Source: a virus. From it: a DNA stretch of 59,958 bases. The stretch is from IMG/VR virus record IMGVR_UViG_3300025131_000039, positions 1-59,958 of that record; one strand, given 5' to 3'. The notes below the pieces were generated by a model that ran no database searches, was not told the DNA's origin, and saw nothing but the letters and a program-made list of their open reading frames with translations. The stretch's first letter is position 1. Each line of letters begins with the position of its first letter. Both the position numbers and the translations under genes were made by a program. This document shows, in pieces, positions 8,921 through 16,880 of the stretch.

Positions 8921-9600
8921 TATTGTGCTCCTTGTATTACAGTATTAGGACCACCCACTGGATTACGTGGATTCTCCATATCATCCTGCCTCATTCTACG
9001 AGATTGATTTCTAAGTGCATCTACTGCATTTTTATAACTACCTTCCCATTCCTGTACTACATTCCAACTCTTGGTGAATCGTGCTGACTCTACCATGCAA
9101 GCACTAAAGAGTGCAGTATAGGCAAATTCACTAAAGTAGTTTGAGGTTGTTGCACTTGTCCCTGTCGCAGAAGATAAGGGAATAGGTCTGCGTGTATATT
9201 GTATTTCTCCTGACACCGCTGAAGCAGGAGTTGGTACTATGTAAATGGATGTATTATTCTTACGTGCATAATATCGTGGAGTACCTGAAGATGTGCTGGC
9301 GTGAGGCCAGTAATCTATAGCATACTCATATGTTCTTTGTAATAGAGTGGTAATATTAGATGAAGCACTCGTTTTAAAATTAACATTCCTTACTACAAGA
9401 GTATCGGCTGGCAGACTAACCGTAGGATTATTTGCCGTAAATGAGAAAGTGGCAAAGTTATCCAGACCGGGATCATCCAGTTCTTTTATCAGACGATCTT
9501 CTGCCTTCTCTACAAACTTAGAGATTTGCTCCTCATATTCTGAGGAGTCATTCTCTGCTGTATTTATAAGATCCGTTTTAAGGAATGCATAATTAGGCAT
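8920..9600 (-). CDS. Head-tail adaptor-like protein (SU10-type), copy 2
   Basis: 226 residues. Helical N-terminus (QISKFVEKAEDRLIKELDDP) is followed by strands with TVSLPADTLVVRNVNF, YYARKNNTSIYIVPTP and EIQYTRRPIPLS. A C-terminal helix carries the ARFTKSWNVVQEWEGSYKNAVD pattern. This order and the phrases around LPADxLxVR and IYIVPTP match SU10-like adaptor proteins. It lies between capsid and tail genes, as expected for a portal-proximal ring. With the protein at 5956 it may form two stacked rings. Confidence 0.65.
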   Translation of the reverse strand: MPNYAFLKTDLINTAENDSSEYEEQISKFVEKAEDRLIKELDDPGLDNFATFSFTANNPTVSLPADTLVVRNVNFKTSASSNITTLLQRTYEYAIDYWPHASTSSGTPRYYARKNNTSIYIVPTPASAVSGEIQYTRRPIPLSSATGTSATTSNYFSEFAYTALFSACMVESARFTKSWNVVQEWEGSYKNAVDALRNQSRRMRQDDMENPRNPVGGPNTVIQGAQ

Positions 9601-9604
9601 GGGC

Positions 9605-9925
9605 TTATCCTAATATGGCAGTTACAGGTCCAGCATCAGGTGCAGATACCGTTACCTTACCGTATACGGCTACACCAGTTTCTCCTAAATATGTATCAAT
9701 TACTCCGTTTGCCTGAATAGCCAATCGTATAGCTGTTCCCTTTGCAGTCTTATTTGTGATCTGCTGCTCACCCATTATCTCAATCATTCCTGATACAGTT
9801 GCCGTAGCATGTATAGCCACGATACGAGTAGTCGTACCATCAGCACCTACTGTTGCTCCTGTATCCACCCTCTTTAAAGGGCCACTGCCAACTGTTGCCA
9901 TTGCAACTGTAAGATTTGAAGCCAT
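9605..9925 (-). CDS. Small structural-region protein, possible head decoration
   Basis: 106 residues, rich in Ala, Gly, Thr and Val with alternating strands (NLTVAMATVGSGP, RIVAIHATATVSG, VAVYGKVTVSAPD), so probably an all-beta virion protein. No family recognised. It follows the capsid genes, separated only by the GYKAGGKV gene, and starts with a good GGAG ribosome site. Decoration or head-fibre roles are guesses from position and composition. Confidence 0.5.
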   Translation of the reverse strand: MASNLTVAMATVGSGPLKRVDTGATVGADGTTTRIVAIHATATVSGMIEIMGEQQITNKTAKGTAIRLAIQANGVIDTYLGETGVAVYGKVTVSAPDAGPVTAILG

Positions 9926-9939
9926 GTTATTCTCCTTTA

Positions 9940-10230
9940 TTAAACTTTACCACCAGCTTTGTAGCCGTACATTATCTTACCACCACGTTTTTTTCTTCCT
10001 CCTCTACGTTTTACTGGACCCGGACCAACTCTAGCACCTCTACCTTTTTTAGGTGGTAGAAATGTAGGATGTTGTGCTGCAAATTCATCTCGTTGCTTTT
10101 GTGTAGCAAAACTATCTAATATACGTTGAAACTCTTTATGTGTAGAAGGAGGCTTATCAAGTTTTTCATATTGACCAAGGTCTTTTTTAACTTTTCCCAT
10201 TTCTTTATCTAAATTATATTTATTAGGCAT
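9940..10230 (-). CDS. Small basic protein ending in GYKAGGKV
   Basis: 96 residues. First half is helical and charged (NLDKEMGKVKKDLGQYEKLD), then TQKQRDEFAAQHPTFLPPKK; the last 35 residues are Gly/Arg/Lys-rich and end RGGKIMYGYKAGGKV, matching the tail of the 173-residue protein at 8399. The first gene after the capsid gene and its downstream stem-loop. Function unknown; likely packaged or assembly-related by position. Confidence 0.55.
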   Translation of the reverse strand: MPNKYNLDKEMGKVKKDLGQYEKLDKPPSTHKEFQRILDSFATQKQRDEFAAQHPTFLPPKKGRGARVGPGPVKRRGGRKKRGGKIMYGYKAGGKV

Positions 10231-10256
10231 AGATTAGTTCCTCTTTTTTAATAGTA

Positions 10257-10284
10257 AGGAGGGTGGCTAACGCATCACCCCCCT
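10257..10284 (-). terminator. Stem-loop after the capsid gene
   Basis: Inverted repeat AGGAGGGTG ... CACCCCCCT (9 pairs, one G-U) with a 10-base loop, 14 bases past the capsid stop. Leftward it lacks a direct U-run (only a stretch of A residues follows), so it is better read as an mRNA 3'-end or attenuating hairpin than as a proven terminator. It could raise capsid mRNA relative to downstream genes. Confidence 0.4.
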
Positions 10285-10298
10285 CACATTAGTTGCCT

Positions 10299-11198
10299 TT
10301 AGCTTCCAGCATTTCCACGCCAGCCTCTCCAATCGGAAACACCAAAACTATATCGTTCTCGTGCTTTAAATCGAAGATTGCCAGTGTCGAAATCTGGCTC
10401 CATTTTTGTCTGAAGTGGAGTACGTGCAAACATCTTTGTACCATTAGGAACATCGGTCTTTACAAACCAATCATCAGTTCCAGTGAAACGCCTATTGACA
10501 TAGAATCCTTGTGGGATCATGCCCATGTGACGAGTGGCATTGATATCATTATTAGAACCACCGGGTTTGCCGGGAGTATTTAAAATGGTATCAGCAATAT
10601 TCCATGAGTCAACAGGAATATGCAAAGATACAGCACTTGCACCTATGAGGATACCACGATCATCCTTGGTCTTTTGGACGTTGGTGATAGCAGTTTCAAG
10701 AGTTGCAATAGCCAATGCACCAGCAGATTCCAGATTGCTCTGGTTCCCATCCGAAATGGTAGGATGAGTAGAAGCAAAGAATGCAACACCATCTCCAATT
10801 GTATCGGAAAATCCGTTGGTAAACAGATTAGCAGCTTTGACTTCCTTGGTATTTGCCATTGCACGAGCCAAACCTCTGGCACGTAACTTAGCAAACGTAT
10901 CATACAAGTTGTCTTCCATTGCTTCTTCTGTAATTGCAAAAGCTAGAGCTACAGTCTCTGCCGTATACCGGGCAGTATAACTCTCTTGTGCATCATCATA
11001 GGTAACAGCAGCCCCTTCAGATTTAACTGGAGCCGTGCCGAAACCTGTAAATAGAACTTCTTCTTCAAAGGCTCTGTCAGAGTTTTCGGTGTCATAAAGT
11101 GCTTTATGCTCATCGTCAACCTGACCGTATTCCAGCCCAAAGACGGCATTTAAACCGGGGAGAAGTTCTTTAGCAATACTAGCTCTATTAACAGCCAT
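10299..11198 (-). CDS. Major capsid protein (HK97-fold type)
   Basis: 299 residues. N-terminus MAVNRASIAKELLPGLNAVFG with no long pro-region, then ALAFAITEEAMEDN and ARGLARAMANTKEVKAANLFTNGF (spine-helix-like), FFASTHPT, SLHIPVDSW and a C-terminal P-domain/A-domain-like run (ARERYSFGVSDWRGWRG). These phrases fit the Mu/HK97-like capsid group of about 300 residues. Encoded after a scaffold-like gene and a second capsid-associated gene, as in podoviruses. Assembles the icosahedral shell. Confidence 0.85.
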   Translation of the reverse strand: MAVNRASIAKELLPGLNAVFGLEYGQVDDEHKALYDTENSDRAFEEEVLFTGFGTAPVKSEGAAVTYDDAQESYTARYTAETVALAFAITEEAMEDNLYDTFAKLRARGLARAMANTKEVKAANLFTNGFSDTIGDGVAFFASTHPTISDGNQSNLESAGALAIATLETAITNVQKTKDDRGILIGASAVSLHIPVDSWNIADTILNTPGKPGGSNNDINATRHMGMIPQGFYVNRRFTGTDDWFVKTDVPNGTKMFARTPLQTKMEPDFDTGNLRFKARERYSFGVSDWRGWRGNAGS

Positions 11199-11216
11199 AG
11201 TTTATCTCCTTCCTAG

Positions 11217-11834
11217 TTATGCCGTTGAAACTGTTGCAGTTGCAAAACGATCCCTGTGCGTGGGTAACCAGACCTCAAGCATTGGATATTGGTCAAGTCC
11301 GTCTGTACCTTCATTCGGATCTTTAGCATATCCAATAACTCGCACATTACCTACAATGGTTTCTACACCAGCAGCCGAAGTTTCTACGAAGAACGCAGAC
11401 TGACCTGTAGTAGTACTACCAGCAGAAGCTGTCGAAACAGTTGCCGTATAATTAAGTACTTTACAAATCTCTCCATGACTACAAGTTGCATTACCTTGAA
11501 TGTAATACGTCTGATCAGGATCAGTTATGACATGGAACTCAACACTGGTTGCAGCCGTGATAGCTTCACCGGGCCAATAACGTGACCAAGTTGGCTTACC
11601 ATCCGTATCTACATAGTTACAACCAACGAATACGCCAGAAGGCTTCAAGGTTGCACCGATAGATTCCGAAATCGTACCACTAGCTTCAATACAGATTAAG
11701 TCACCAGTATACAGTTTCTTAGGAGCACGAGTTATAGTAGTCGGTGAGATAACACTTGACATCCCACCTGTATTATAATTCTGCCCCTTCTTACGAGCAG
11801 GAAGAAAGCCACGTAATGCTCTTGTACTAGACAT
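11217..11834 (-). CDS. Capsid-associated/decoration protein
   Basis: 205 residues, mostly beta-type. Early PARKKGQNYNTGG is followed by TRAPKKLYTGDLICIEASGTI, GVFVGCNYVDTDGKPTWSRYWPGE and a C-terminal MLEVWLPTHRDRF. It lies directly upstream of the capsid gene in the transcript with an 18-base gap. Proteins of this size and position in related podoviruses are virion-associated; a decoration role is inferred, not shown. Confidence 0.55.
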   Translation of the reverse strand: MSSTRALRGFLPARKKGQNYNTGGMSSVISPTTITRAPKKLYTGDLICIEASGTISESIGATLKPSGVFVGCNYVDTDGKPTWSRYWPGEAITAATSVEFHVITDPDQTYYIQGNATCSHGEICKVLNYTATVSTASAGSTTTGQSAFFVETSAAGVETIVGNVRVIGYAKDPNEGTDGLDQYPMLEVWLPTHRDRFATATVSTA

Positions 11835-11862
11835 TATATTTCTCCTTCCAATTGTTTATGGA

Positions 11863-12354
11863 CTACTCCTGAAAAGTAGGAGTCCGTCCTTTAAATGTTC
11901 TCGATTTACTACTATTGGAAATAGGCATCTGAGAATTGGAATGCCGCATTAATTGTGCATTAACAGCTTCCAACATATCGTTGGCCTTAGTCCTATAGTG
12001 TTTTCTTTTGGCCTCTAGCTTTACCGTGGGTATCTTACCCAAAGCAATGTCTCCACGACAGACAACTCCAGCATATCGGCCTTCTTCTCTCACGGTAGAA
12101 GTGGCTCCCATTTCAGGTACTTCTTCAGGAGAAACAAACTCCCATCCTTGCTGTTGTTTCTTACCAACTTCTTGGTAATCATCCTGACCATTAAGAAGGA
12201 TACGTAGCCAACCAAGAGACATATCTTGCTGACGATATCTTTCCTCAACTTCACGAGGTATATAAGTTGCGTTTGGTTCTTCAAAGACGTATTCTGTTTC
12301 TTCTCTGGTTTCGTTTTCCCTAGTCTGAGAACTACGTGATTCAATACGTGTCAT
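11863..12354 (-). CDS. Unrecognised head-region protein
   Basis: 163 residues. Charged N-terminus (SSQTRENETREETEYVFEEP), a middle with IPREVEERYRQQDMSLGWLRI and QQGWEFVSPEEVPEMG, and a basic, Ser-rich end (SKSRTFKGRTPTFQE). No known domain seen. It sits between the scaffold-like and capsid-associated genes, so an assembly or minor capsid role is plausible. Confidence 0.5.
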   Translation of the reverse strand: MTRIESRSSQTRENETREETEYVFEEPNATYIPREVEERYRQQDMSLGWLRILLNGQDDYQEVGKKQQQGWEFVSPEEVPEMGATSTVREEGRYAGVVCRGDIALGKIPTVKLEAKRKHYRTKANDMLEAVNAQLMRHSNSQMPISNSSKSRTFKGRTPTFQE

Positions 12355-12369
12355 AATTTCTCCTCCACG

Positions 12370-13323
12370 TTACAGTTTAATTGCTGTGTATTCGCCATCG
12401 GAGTTTTCCACCTTGGCTTTTTCAGCAGCATATTGTTCAAGCGGTATACCCCAGTTCTGTGCTAACCTTACATCTTCTTTAGTAAGTTTAACTTTCCCCG
12501 GAGCTGGAGTGGAACGTGACGCTCCAGCTACCACTTGAGCAGGTTTAGACGGTTGTTCCTGCACCGAACTTTCTTTGACAGCAGCGTTAAACTTGTTTGG
12601 AAATGTTTCCCTAATCCTGCTATCAATCTCTTTATAAAACTCTGGATCACTTGGATCAAACCCTTCTTCTTTTAGTTCTGCATCTAATGCAAGTGCGGCT
12701 GCGGTCATTACCCTATCTTGTCCGAACCAATCATTATTCTGTGACCATTCAATGGCTCGTGGATCTGCTGCGCCTTGCGGTTGAGCTGGTTGCTGTGGTT
12801 GTTGAACAGGCTGTTGAGGCTGCTGTTCAAACTGAGCCTTAGTAGCACCTAATGATTTTAGATCATTCTGTGCTTCATTTAAAAATTCCTGCGCTTGAAG
12901 AATCTTACTTGTATCACCTTCTTCATGTGCAGACTTATAAGCGGCTCTTGCCAACTCCATCTTATCTGTAAGCTGCTTCTCATTTGCATCTAGTTGCAGT
13001 TTACTAATGTTAGTAAATTCTTGTTCTCTAGTAGTAAGTCTACCAGTTAGTTGCTCGTTCTGTTGTATAAGTTGAGAGATCTGGTCATCTCTATCCTTAC
13101 GTTGTTTTATTAATTGTCGTATTCTTTTCTGAGCACCCTTAGTTTCAATACCATCTAATTCTTCAGGCTGCTCTGGTTTTGTTTCTTTTTGCTCTGTATC
13201 AGAAGGAGCTTCAACTTCAGTCTTGGCTTCTACTGATTTATCTTCTTCCACCTCAAATTCTACTTTAGGTGTATCTTCCTGACTTGGTGATTCCACCTCA
13301 GTCCACTCTTCTTTCTCAATCAT
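12370..13323 (-). CDS. Capsid scaffolding protein
   Basis: 317 residues. Very acidic N-terminal 65 residues, a long coiled-coil zone about 70-160 (RIRQLIKQRKDRDDQISQL... type heptads), a Gln/Pro linker (QQPVQQPQQPAQPQ) and a basic C-terminal helix about 270-300 (KVKLTKEDVRLAQNWG). This composition and its place just upstream of the capsid gene are typical of podovirus scaffolds, whose basic C-terminus binds capsid. It has its own sigma-70-like promoter at 13374. Confidence 0.7.
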   Translation of the reverse strand: MIEKEEWTEVESPSQEDTPKVEFEVEEDKSVEAKTEVEAPSDTEQKETKPEQPEELDGIETKGAQKRIRQLIKQRKDRDDQISQLIQQNEQLTGRLTTREQEFTNISKLQLDANEKQLTDKMELARAAYKSAHEEGDTSKILQAQEFLNEAQNDLKSLGATKAQFEQQPQQPVQQPQQPAQPQGAADPRAIEWSQNNDWFGQDRVMTAAALALDAELKEEGFDPSDPEFYKEIDSRIRETFPNKFNAAVKESSVQEQPSKPAQVVAGASRSTPAPGKVKLTKEDVRLAQNWGIPLEQYAAEKAKVENSDGEYTAIKL

Positions 13324-13373
13324 TTTAATTCCTTTCGCTGCTTACGAAGCATACGTGTTTACGTCCTTATTCT

Positions 13374-13402
13374 ATTATACTACATTAAGTCTAAATGTGC
13401 AA
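13374..13402 (-). promoter_or_regulatory. Sigma-70-like promoter for the head genes
   Basis: On the minus strand, TTGCAC (13402-13397) and TATAAT (13379-13374) are separated by 17 bases. It lies between the GroES-like gene and the scaffold gene, about 50 bases before the scaffold ATG. A short hairpin TGCTT-ACG-AAGCA lies in the leader. Consensus -10 and four of six -35 bases make this a strong candidate. Confidence 0.6.
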
Positions 13403-13405
13403 GTG

Positions 13406-13828
13406 TTAAGAACTAGATGTTAGATTAAATGTAGGGTCTAAGTCTTTAGGATGTTCTACTGTACATATAACCTGATCATCAAATAATAAAATAAGCCTTA
13501 CAGATTTATAGAATAGTTTCTGACCAGCATGTTTAGCATAGCATACATAGTCACCTTCCTGACACCACCCTCCATTTGGGAATCTTGTCTCATCGTAATA
13601 TGCCAAATCTCCTAAAGATAGAACTTTACCTACCGTTGTGAGATATGCCATATCGTCCTTAGTTGAATCAGGTAGCATAATACCACCCTTTGTTACACCT
13701 TTTATACTTATGGGCCTAACTAAAATATGAAAGCCCGGTATCTCTGGTAGAGGACTGGGATCTTTGACCTCATCCTCTGTGATCCACATATCATTCTTGA
13801 TAGCGTTTCCTAAATGTACCTGTTGCAT
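13406..13828 (-). CDS. GroES-like (Cpn10) co-chaperonin
   Basis: 140 residues. Residues about 27-130 follow the Cpn10 barrel: PGFHILVRPISIKGVTKGGIMLP with the mobile-loop position, GKVLSLGDLAYY, GWCQEGDYVCYAKHAGQKLF, and the closing strand RLILLFDDQVICTVE. Phage Cpn10 proteins (T4 gp31 is the known case) pair with host GroEL to fold the capsid protein. Its location just ahead of the scaffold and capsid genes supports that role. The 26-residue N-terminal extension (NDMWITEDEVKDPSPLPE) is unlike host GroES. Could also fold other virion proteins. Confidence 0.75.
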   Translation of the reverse strand: MQQVHLGNAIKNDMWITEDEVKDPSPLPEIPGFHILVRPISIKGVTKGGIMLPDSTKDDMAYLTTVGKVLSLGDLAYYDETRFPNGGWCQEGDYVCYAKHAGQKLFYKSVRLILLFDDQVICTVEHPKDLDPTFNLTSSS

Positions 13829-14020
13829 TTACTCCTCTTCATCGTACATACGTTTTTTAATAATATCAGAGAATATTTGTCTACTCCACTCAATACCTGC
13901 TATCTGTCCTACAATTTGTCGATACTGTGCATAACCTTCCACAGTACCTTCACCAAGAACATTCTTCAGTCTATTAAGTTCGTAGTTATATTCTTTGATA
14001 ACCTCATCCCAAATTTCCAT
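13829..14020 (-). CDS. Small helical head-region protein
   Basis: 63 residues, helical and charged (MEIWDEVIKEYNYELNRLKNVL then YRQIVGQIAGIEWSRQIFSD). The pattern of a heptad-like N-terminus, a GxxEGYAQYR turn and a second helix is common in short genes next to portal genes of marine phages, but I know no function. It directly abuts the GroES-like gene. Confidence 0.55.
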   Translation of the reverse strand: MEIWDEVIKEYNYELNRLKNVLGEGTVEGYAQYRQIVGQIAGIEWSRQIFSDIIKKRMYDEEE

Positions 14021-14023
14021 TAT

Positions 14024-14224
14024 TTATTTAGGATATTTCCATGAAGATGGATCTCTCTGGTTTAGCACACCCTTTTGTGGTCTAGCACCAGCACCGCCAT
14101 CTTTAATAGATTTCTTAGTGGGATCTCCATATGCACCACCATCACCATTAGGTACATGCGTAGGATAACCATCTGTCACACCCTTAACATCGTTAGGGTA
14201 GTGCGCTCCTATATTTCTAGGCAT
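14024..14224 (-). CDS. Small Gly/Asp/Pro-rich protein
   Basis: 66 residues from the ATG at 14224, chosen because AAAGGAGAAG precedes it; a longer frame to 14263 lies inside the portal gene. Sequence begins MPRNIGAHYPNDVKGV and is rich in Gly, Asp and Pro with no predicted helix, so probably an extended or disordered accessory protein. It overlaps the portal stop by 8 bases. Function unknown. Confidence 0.5.
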   Translation of the reverse strand: MPRNIGAHYPNDVKGVTDGYPTHVPNGDGGAYGDPTKKSIKDGGAGARPQKGVLNQRDPSSWKYPK

Positions 14225-16817
14225 CTTCTTCTCCTTTCTGTGTAGCTGCATTTGCAACAACACTATTTACAACATCCATTGTTGTGTGTAGACTTTTATC
14301 ATTTACATCAGCAATTTTTTGCATAACTTCTGTTGTTATTTTCTTTGCATCAAGATCCAGTTTCTGTTGACCAAGAGCAATCTTGACCATCATATCTACT
14401 GACTTTAACTTATTCTTTTCTTGTTCTGTAGCAGCCTTGGTGAGCAGATCAACGGCCTTCATAGTTTCCTTACTTGATCTATCCAGATCTGCTTTCTCCT
14501 TACGGAACTTAACATTAACACCTTCTGATACAACTTCTTTCATAAGTTTAGCTTCTTCCAGTTGTAACTTCTGTGCATCCAATGCAGCTTCAGCCGCATT
14601 CTGTGCAGCTTCCATTTGTATCTTCTGCTGCTCTAGTTGTACTTTATGCTGTTCCAGAATAACCAGTTGCTGTTCTGGTGACTTAGCTTGACCTGCTGCT
14701 TTATTAGCATTCAGTATCTGTTGTGCAGCATAGGTCATTACACCTTCAATTGCTTCTGGCTTCTGCTCTGGCATCTGCTCCATAGCCATCTTGGTAATAC
14801 CATCCATCTGCTCCTGATACTTATGTACCATGTGCTCCTGAATATTAGCTTCCAATATAGGTCTAACACGCTGCATAGTAGGACTTCCACCATTCATGGG
14901 ATCTTGCAAGTAGGCCATCTTTATTTGAACGTGTGCATCATGGTTCTGACCGGGGAATGCTGCAATGGGCATTCCTTTCACAGCAGCCATGATATCGGAT
15001 ACTGGATCAAGATTCTGTGGTTTTATCTTGGGCGGCAGTATCTCTTCCAAGTTCGGCATATTTGCCGCATTCAATATTGTTCTACTTAATGCTTCCATAT
15101 TGAACATACCGGGGGGTGATTGCTGTGCCATTTGCATAGCCATTTGTGCAATCATAAGGCGGTGAGCATTAGATGGAATATTGGGATCGCTAACAGGGAT
15201 AACGTCCACTCTTCCATCAAAGTCAGACTTAAATATACTCCGACTTTCAAACGGCACATCATAGGGATATTCACTTGGTAGATAGTCGTAGTCTATTCTA
15301 GCAAGAATCCTAAATTCATCTCTCTGGGATTTATGCAATCGTTTATGGATTGCAGAGAAGAATTTACTGGACGCTTCCAGTAGTGCCATTGTTGTACCTA
15401 CTGGTCCGTAAGAAGATGCTTCCGATACAATTTGTTCTGTACTGTCTGCAAACTTCTGACCTGCTGTTGAAACAAATCCCAACATCTGGAACAAGGTCGA
15501 GGAAGGCTCTTTGTAGGGGAGAGGAACGATAGCCTTTGCCAAGTCCACACCTGTAGATTCAACTTCTTTAAACTCACCGGGGCTAATAGGATCATTGTCA
15601 CCAACTACCCTAACACCTTTAGCCTTGAACCCACCCGGCAGGTTCGCAAATTGACCTGCATCAATAAGACTTCTCATTGCTGCTGTAGCACTCATGGTAA
15701 GATTACCAAGGAAGTGCATAAGGCCAAAGCCGTAGAAACCAAAACCCGGTACAAACCGATAATGTACAAAGTGATTTATCTTTTCCTTATTTGTATCGTC
15801 AGGTTTATAGTTTCTACGAACACATAAAACTTTTCTTGATTGTTCTTCTACTGTTACAATATAGGGAAGTGCTATTCCCTCTTCTTTATTTGGTTCATCT
15901 ATCTCCAGATAACAATGCTGTTCCAGTAGTACATACTGTGGATCTGTATCCTGTGTTGGAGAGAACCCTAGTATTGTATCCATCTTGGATGCAAATGCAG
16001 TAGGTTCAGGATTAGATGCTTCTGGTAAATCTGTATCTGAATATATTCCTGAACGAATATCTTTTGCCAGATCAATAGGACTACGATAGATTACATGTGT
16101 ATACCTGTCAGCTTTGGAAAGATTACTGGAATAATAAGATACGTAAAACTGGTCAATAGGAACAAATTCTGACACTGGTCGTTTAAGATTTGCATCGTAG
16201 TATACTTTCTTAAATGCGGAGCCTATTAGTGGAAGATGGAAAAGCATCTTCTCAAATTCGTCAAAGTACTCTGGCATCTGCTCTGTGAGCTGGTAATTCA
16301 TAAAGTTCTTGACACGATTGGCTTGCATCTCTCTATCTGGAGTGGACTTGCCAAGTATCTGTGTCTTGATCGGACCTGCCGATGGAAACAATTCCTGTGA
16401 TGCTTTACTTTGGAACTTAACGGCTGACTCTACCAGTAGTGGATGTACTGCTGTACAGGCACCATCGAATGGTTCTGATGTTTCCTGTATCTTTAAACCT
16501 AGGAGGTCAAAGCCACGTTCAAACATAGACTCCCATTCCTGCCGGGAGTTCTTATCTGCATCGTAGTTGTTATATACATTCTCTGCTATTTCTTCCAGAG
16601 CATCATCATCCAGATCTTCTGCAAGATTAGCATACCATTCCTTTACAGGAGCTTCTGCTTCCATAACAACAGTCTTAGTAAAATCTACTGTTACGCCACC
16701 ATCTGGATCTAATTCAAAAGTAGCTTCCTGTTCCTCACTTACAGGATTAGCATCCATAGGAATTACATTTGCAACTTCCTGTGGTATCTGATCGTATGGA
16801 TTTCTTTCTGTAGCCAT
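14217..16817 (-). CDS. Portal protein
   Basis: 866 residues, long for a podovirus portal. The N-terminal half has portal phrases such as FDGACTAVHPLLVESAVKFQ, MLFHLPLIGSAFKKVYYD, YRFVPGFGFYGFGLMHFLGN and the clip/wing region with PGEFKEVE. The C-terminal 220 residues are a long coiled coil rich in Gln/Lys/Glu (about 690-850), comparable to the helical barrel of P22-type portals. It follows the large terminase by 43 bases and has its own promoter. Forms the dodecameric packaging and ejection channel. Confidence 0.85.
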   Translation of the reverse strand: MATERNPYDQIPQEVANVIPMDANPVSEEQEATFELDPDGGVTVDFTKTVVMEAEAPVKEWYANLAEDLDDDALEEIAENVYNNYDADKNSRQEWESMFERGFDLLGLKIQETSEPFDGACTAVHPLLVESAVKFQSKASQELFPSAGPIKTQILGKSTPDREMQANRVKNFMNYQLTEQMPEYFDEFEKMLFHLPLIGSAFKKVYYDANLKRPVSEFVPIDQFYVSYYSSNLSKADRYTHVIYRSPIDLAKDIRSGIYSDTDLPEASNPEPTAFASKMDTILGFSPTQDTDPQYVLLEQHCYLEIDEPNKEEGIALPYIVTVEEQSRKVLCVRRNYKPDDTNKEKINHFVHYRFVPGFGFYGFGLMHFLGNLTMSATAAMRSLIDAGQFANLPGGFKAKGVRVVGDNDPISPGEFKEVESTGVDLAKAIVPLPYKEPSSTLFQMLGFVSTAGQKFADSTEQIVSEASSYGPVGTTMALLEASSKFFSAIHKRLHKSQRDEFRILARIDYDYLPSEYPYDVPFESRSIFKSDFDGRVDVIPVSDPNIPSNAHRLMIAQMAMQMAQQSPPGMFNMEALSRTILNAANMPNLEEILPPKIKPQNLDPVSDIMAAVKGMPIAAFPGQNHDAHVQIKMAYLQDPMNGGSPTMQRVRPILEANIQEHMVHKYQEQMDGITKMAMEQMPEQKPEAIEGVMTYAAQQILNANKAAGQAKSPEQQLVILEQHKVQLEQQKIQMEAAQNAAEAALDAQKLQLEEAKLMKEVVSEGVNVKFRKEKADLDRSSKETMKAVDLLTKAATEQEKNKLKSVDMMVKIALGQQKLDLDAKKITTEVMQKIADVNDKSLHTTMDVVNSVVANAATQKGEEDA

Positions 16818-16851
16818 AAATTTCCCCTAAATAATTCTTCCCATTACTTAC

Positions 16852-16880
16852 ATTATACACCTAACTACGCCAGTACGCAA
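16852..16880 (-). promoter_or_regulatory. Sigma-70-like promoter for portal
   Basis: Minus strand TTGCGT (16880-16875) and TATAAT (16857-16852) with 17-base spacing; the -35 lies in the last codons of the terminase gene. Portal ATG follows 35 bases after the -10. Confidence 0.5.

Noticed and set aside
14383-15165. Plus-strand frames of 60-133 codons over the portal gene
   Set aside because: Opposite strand of a clear portal gene; no promoter or motif.
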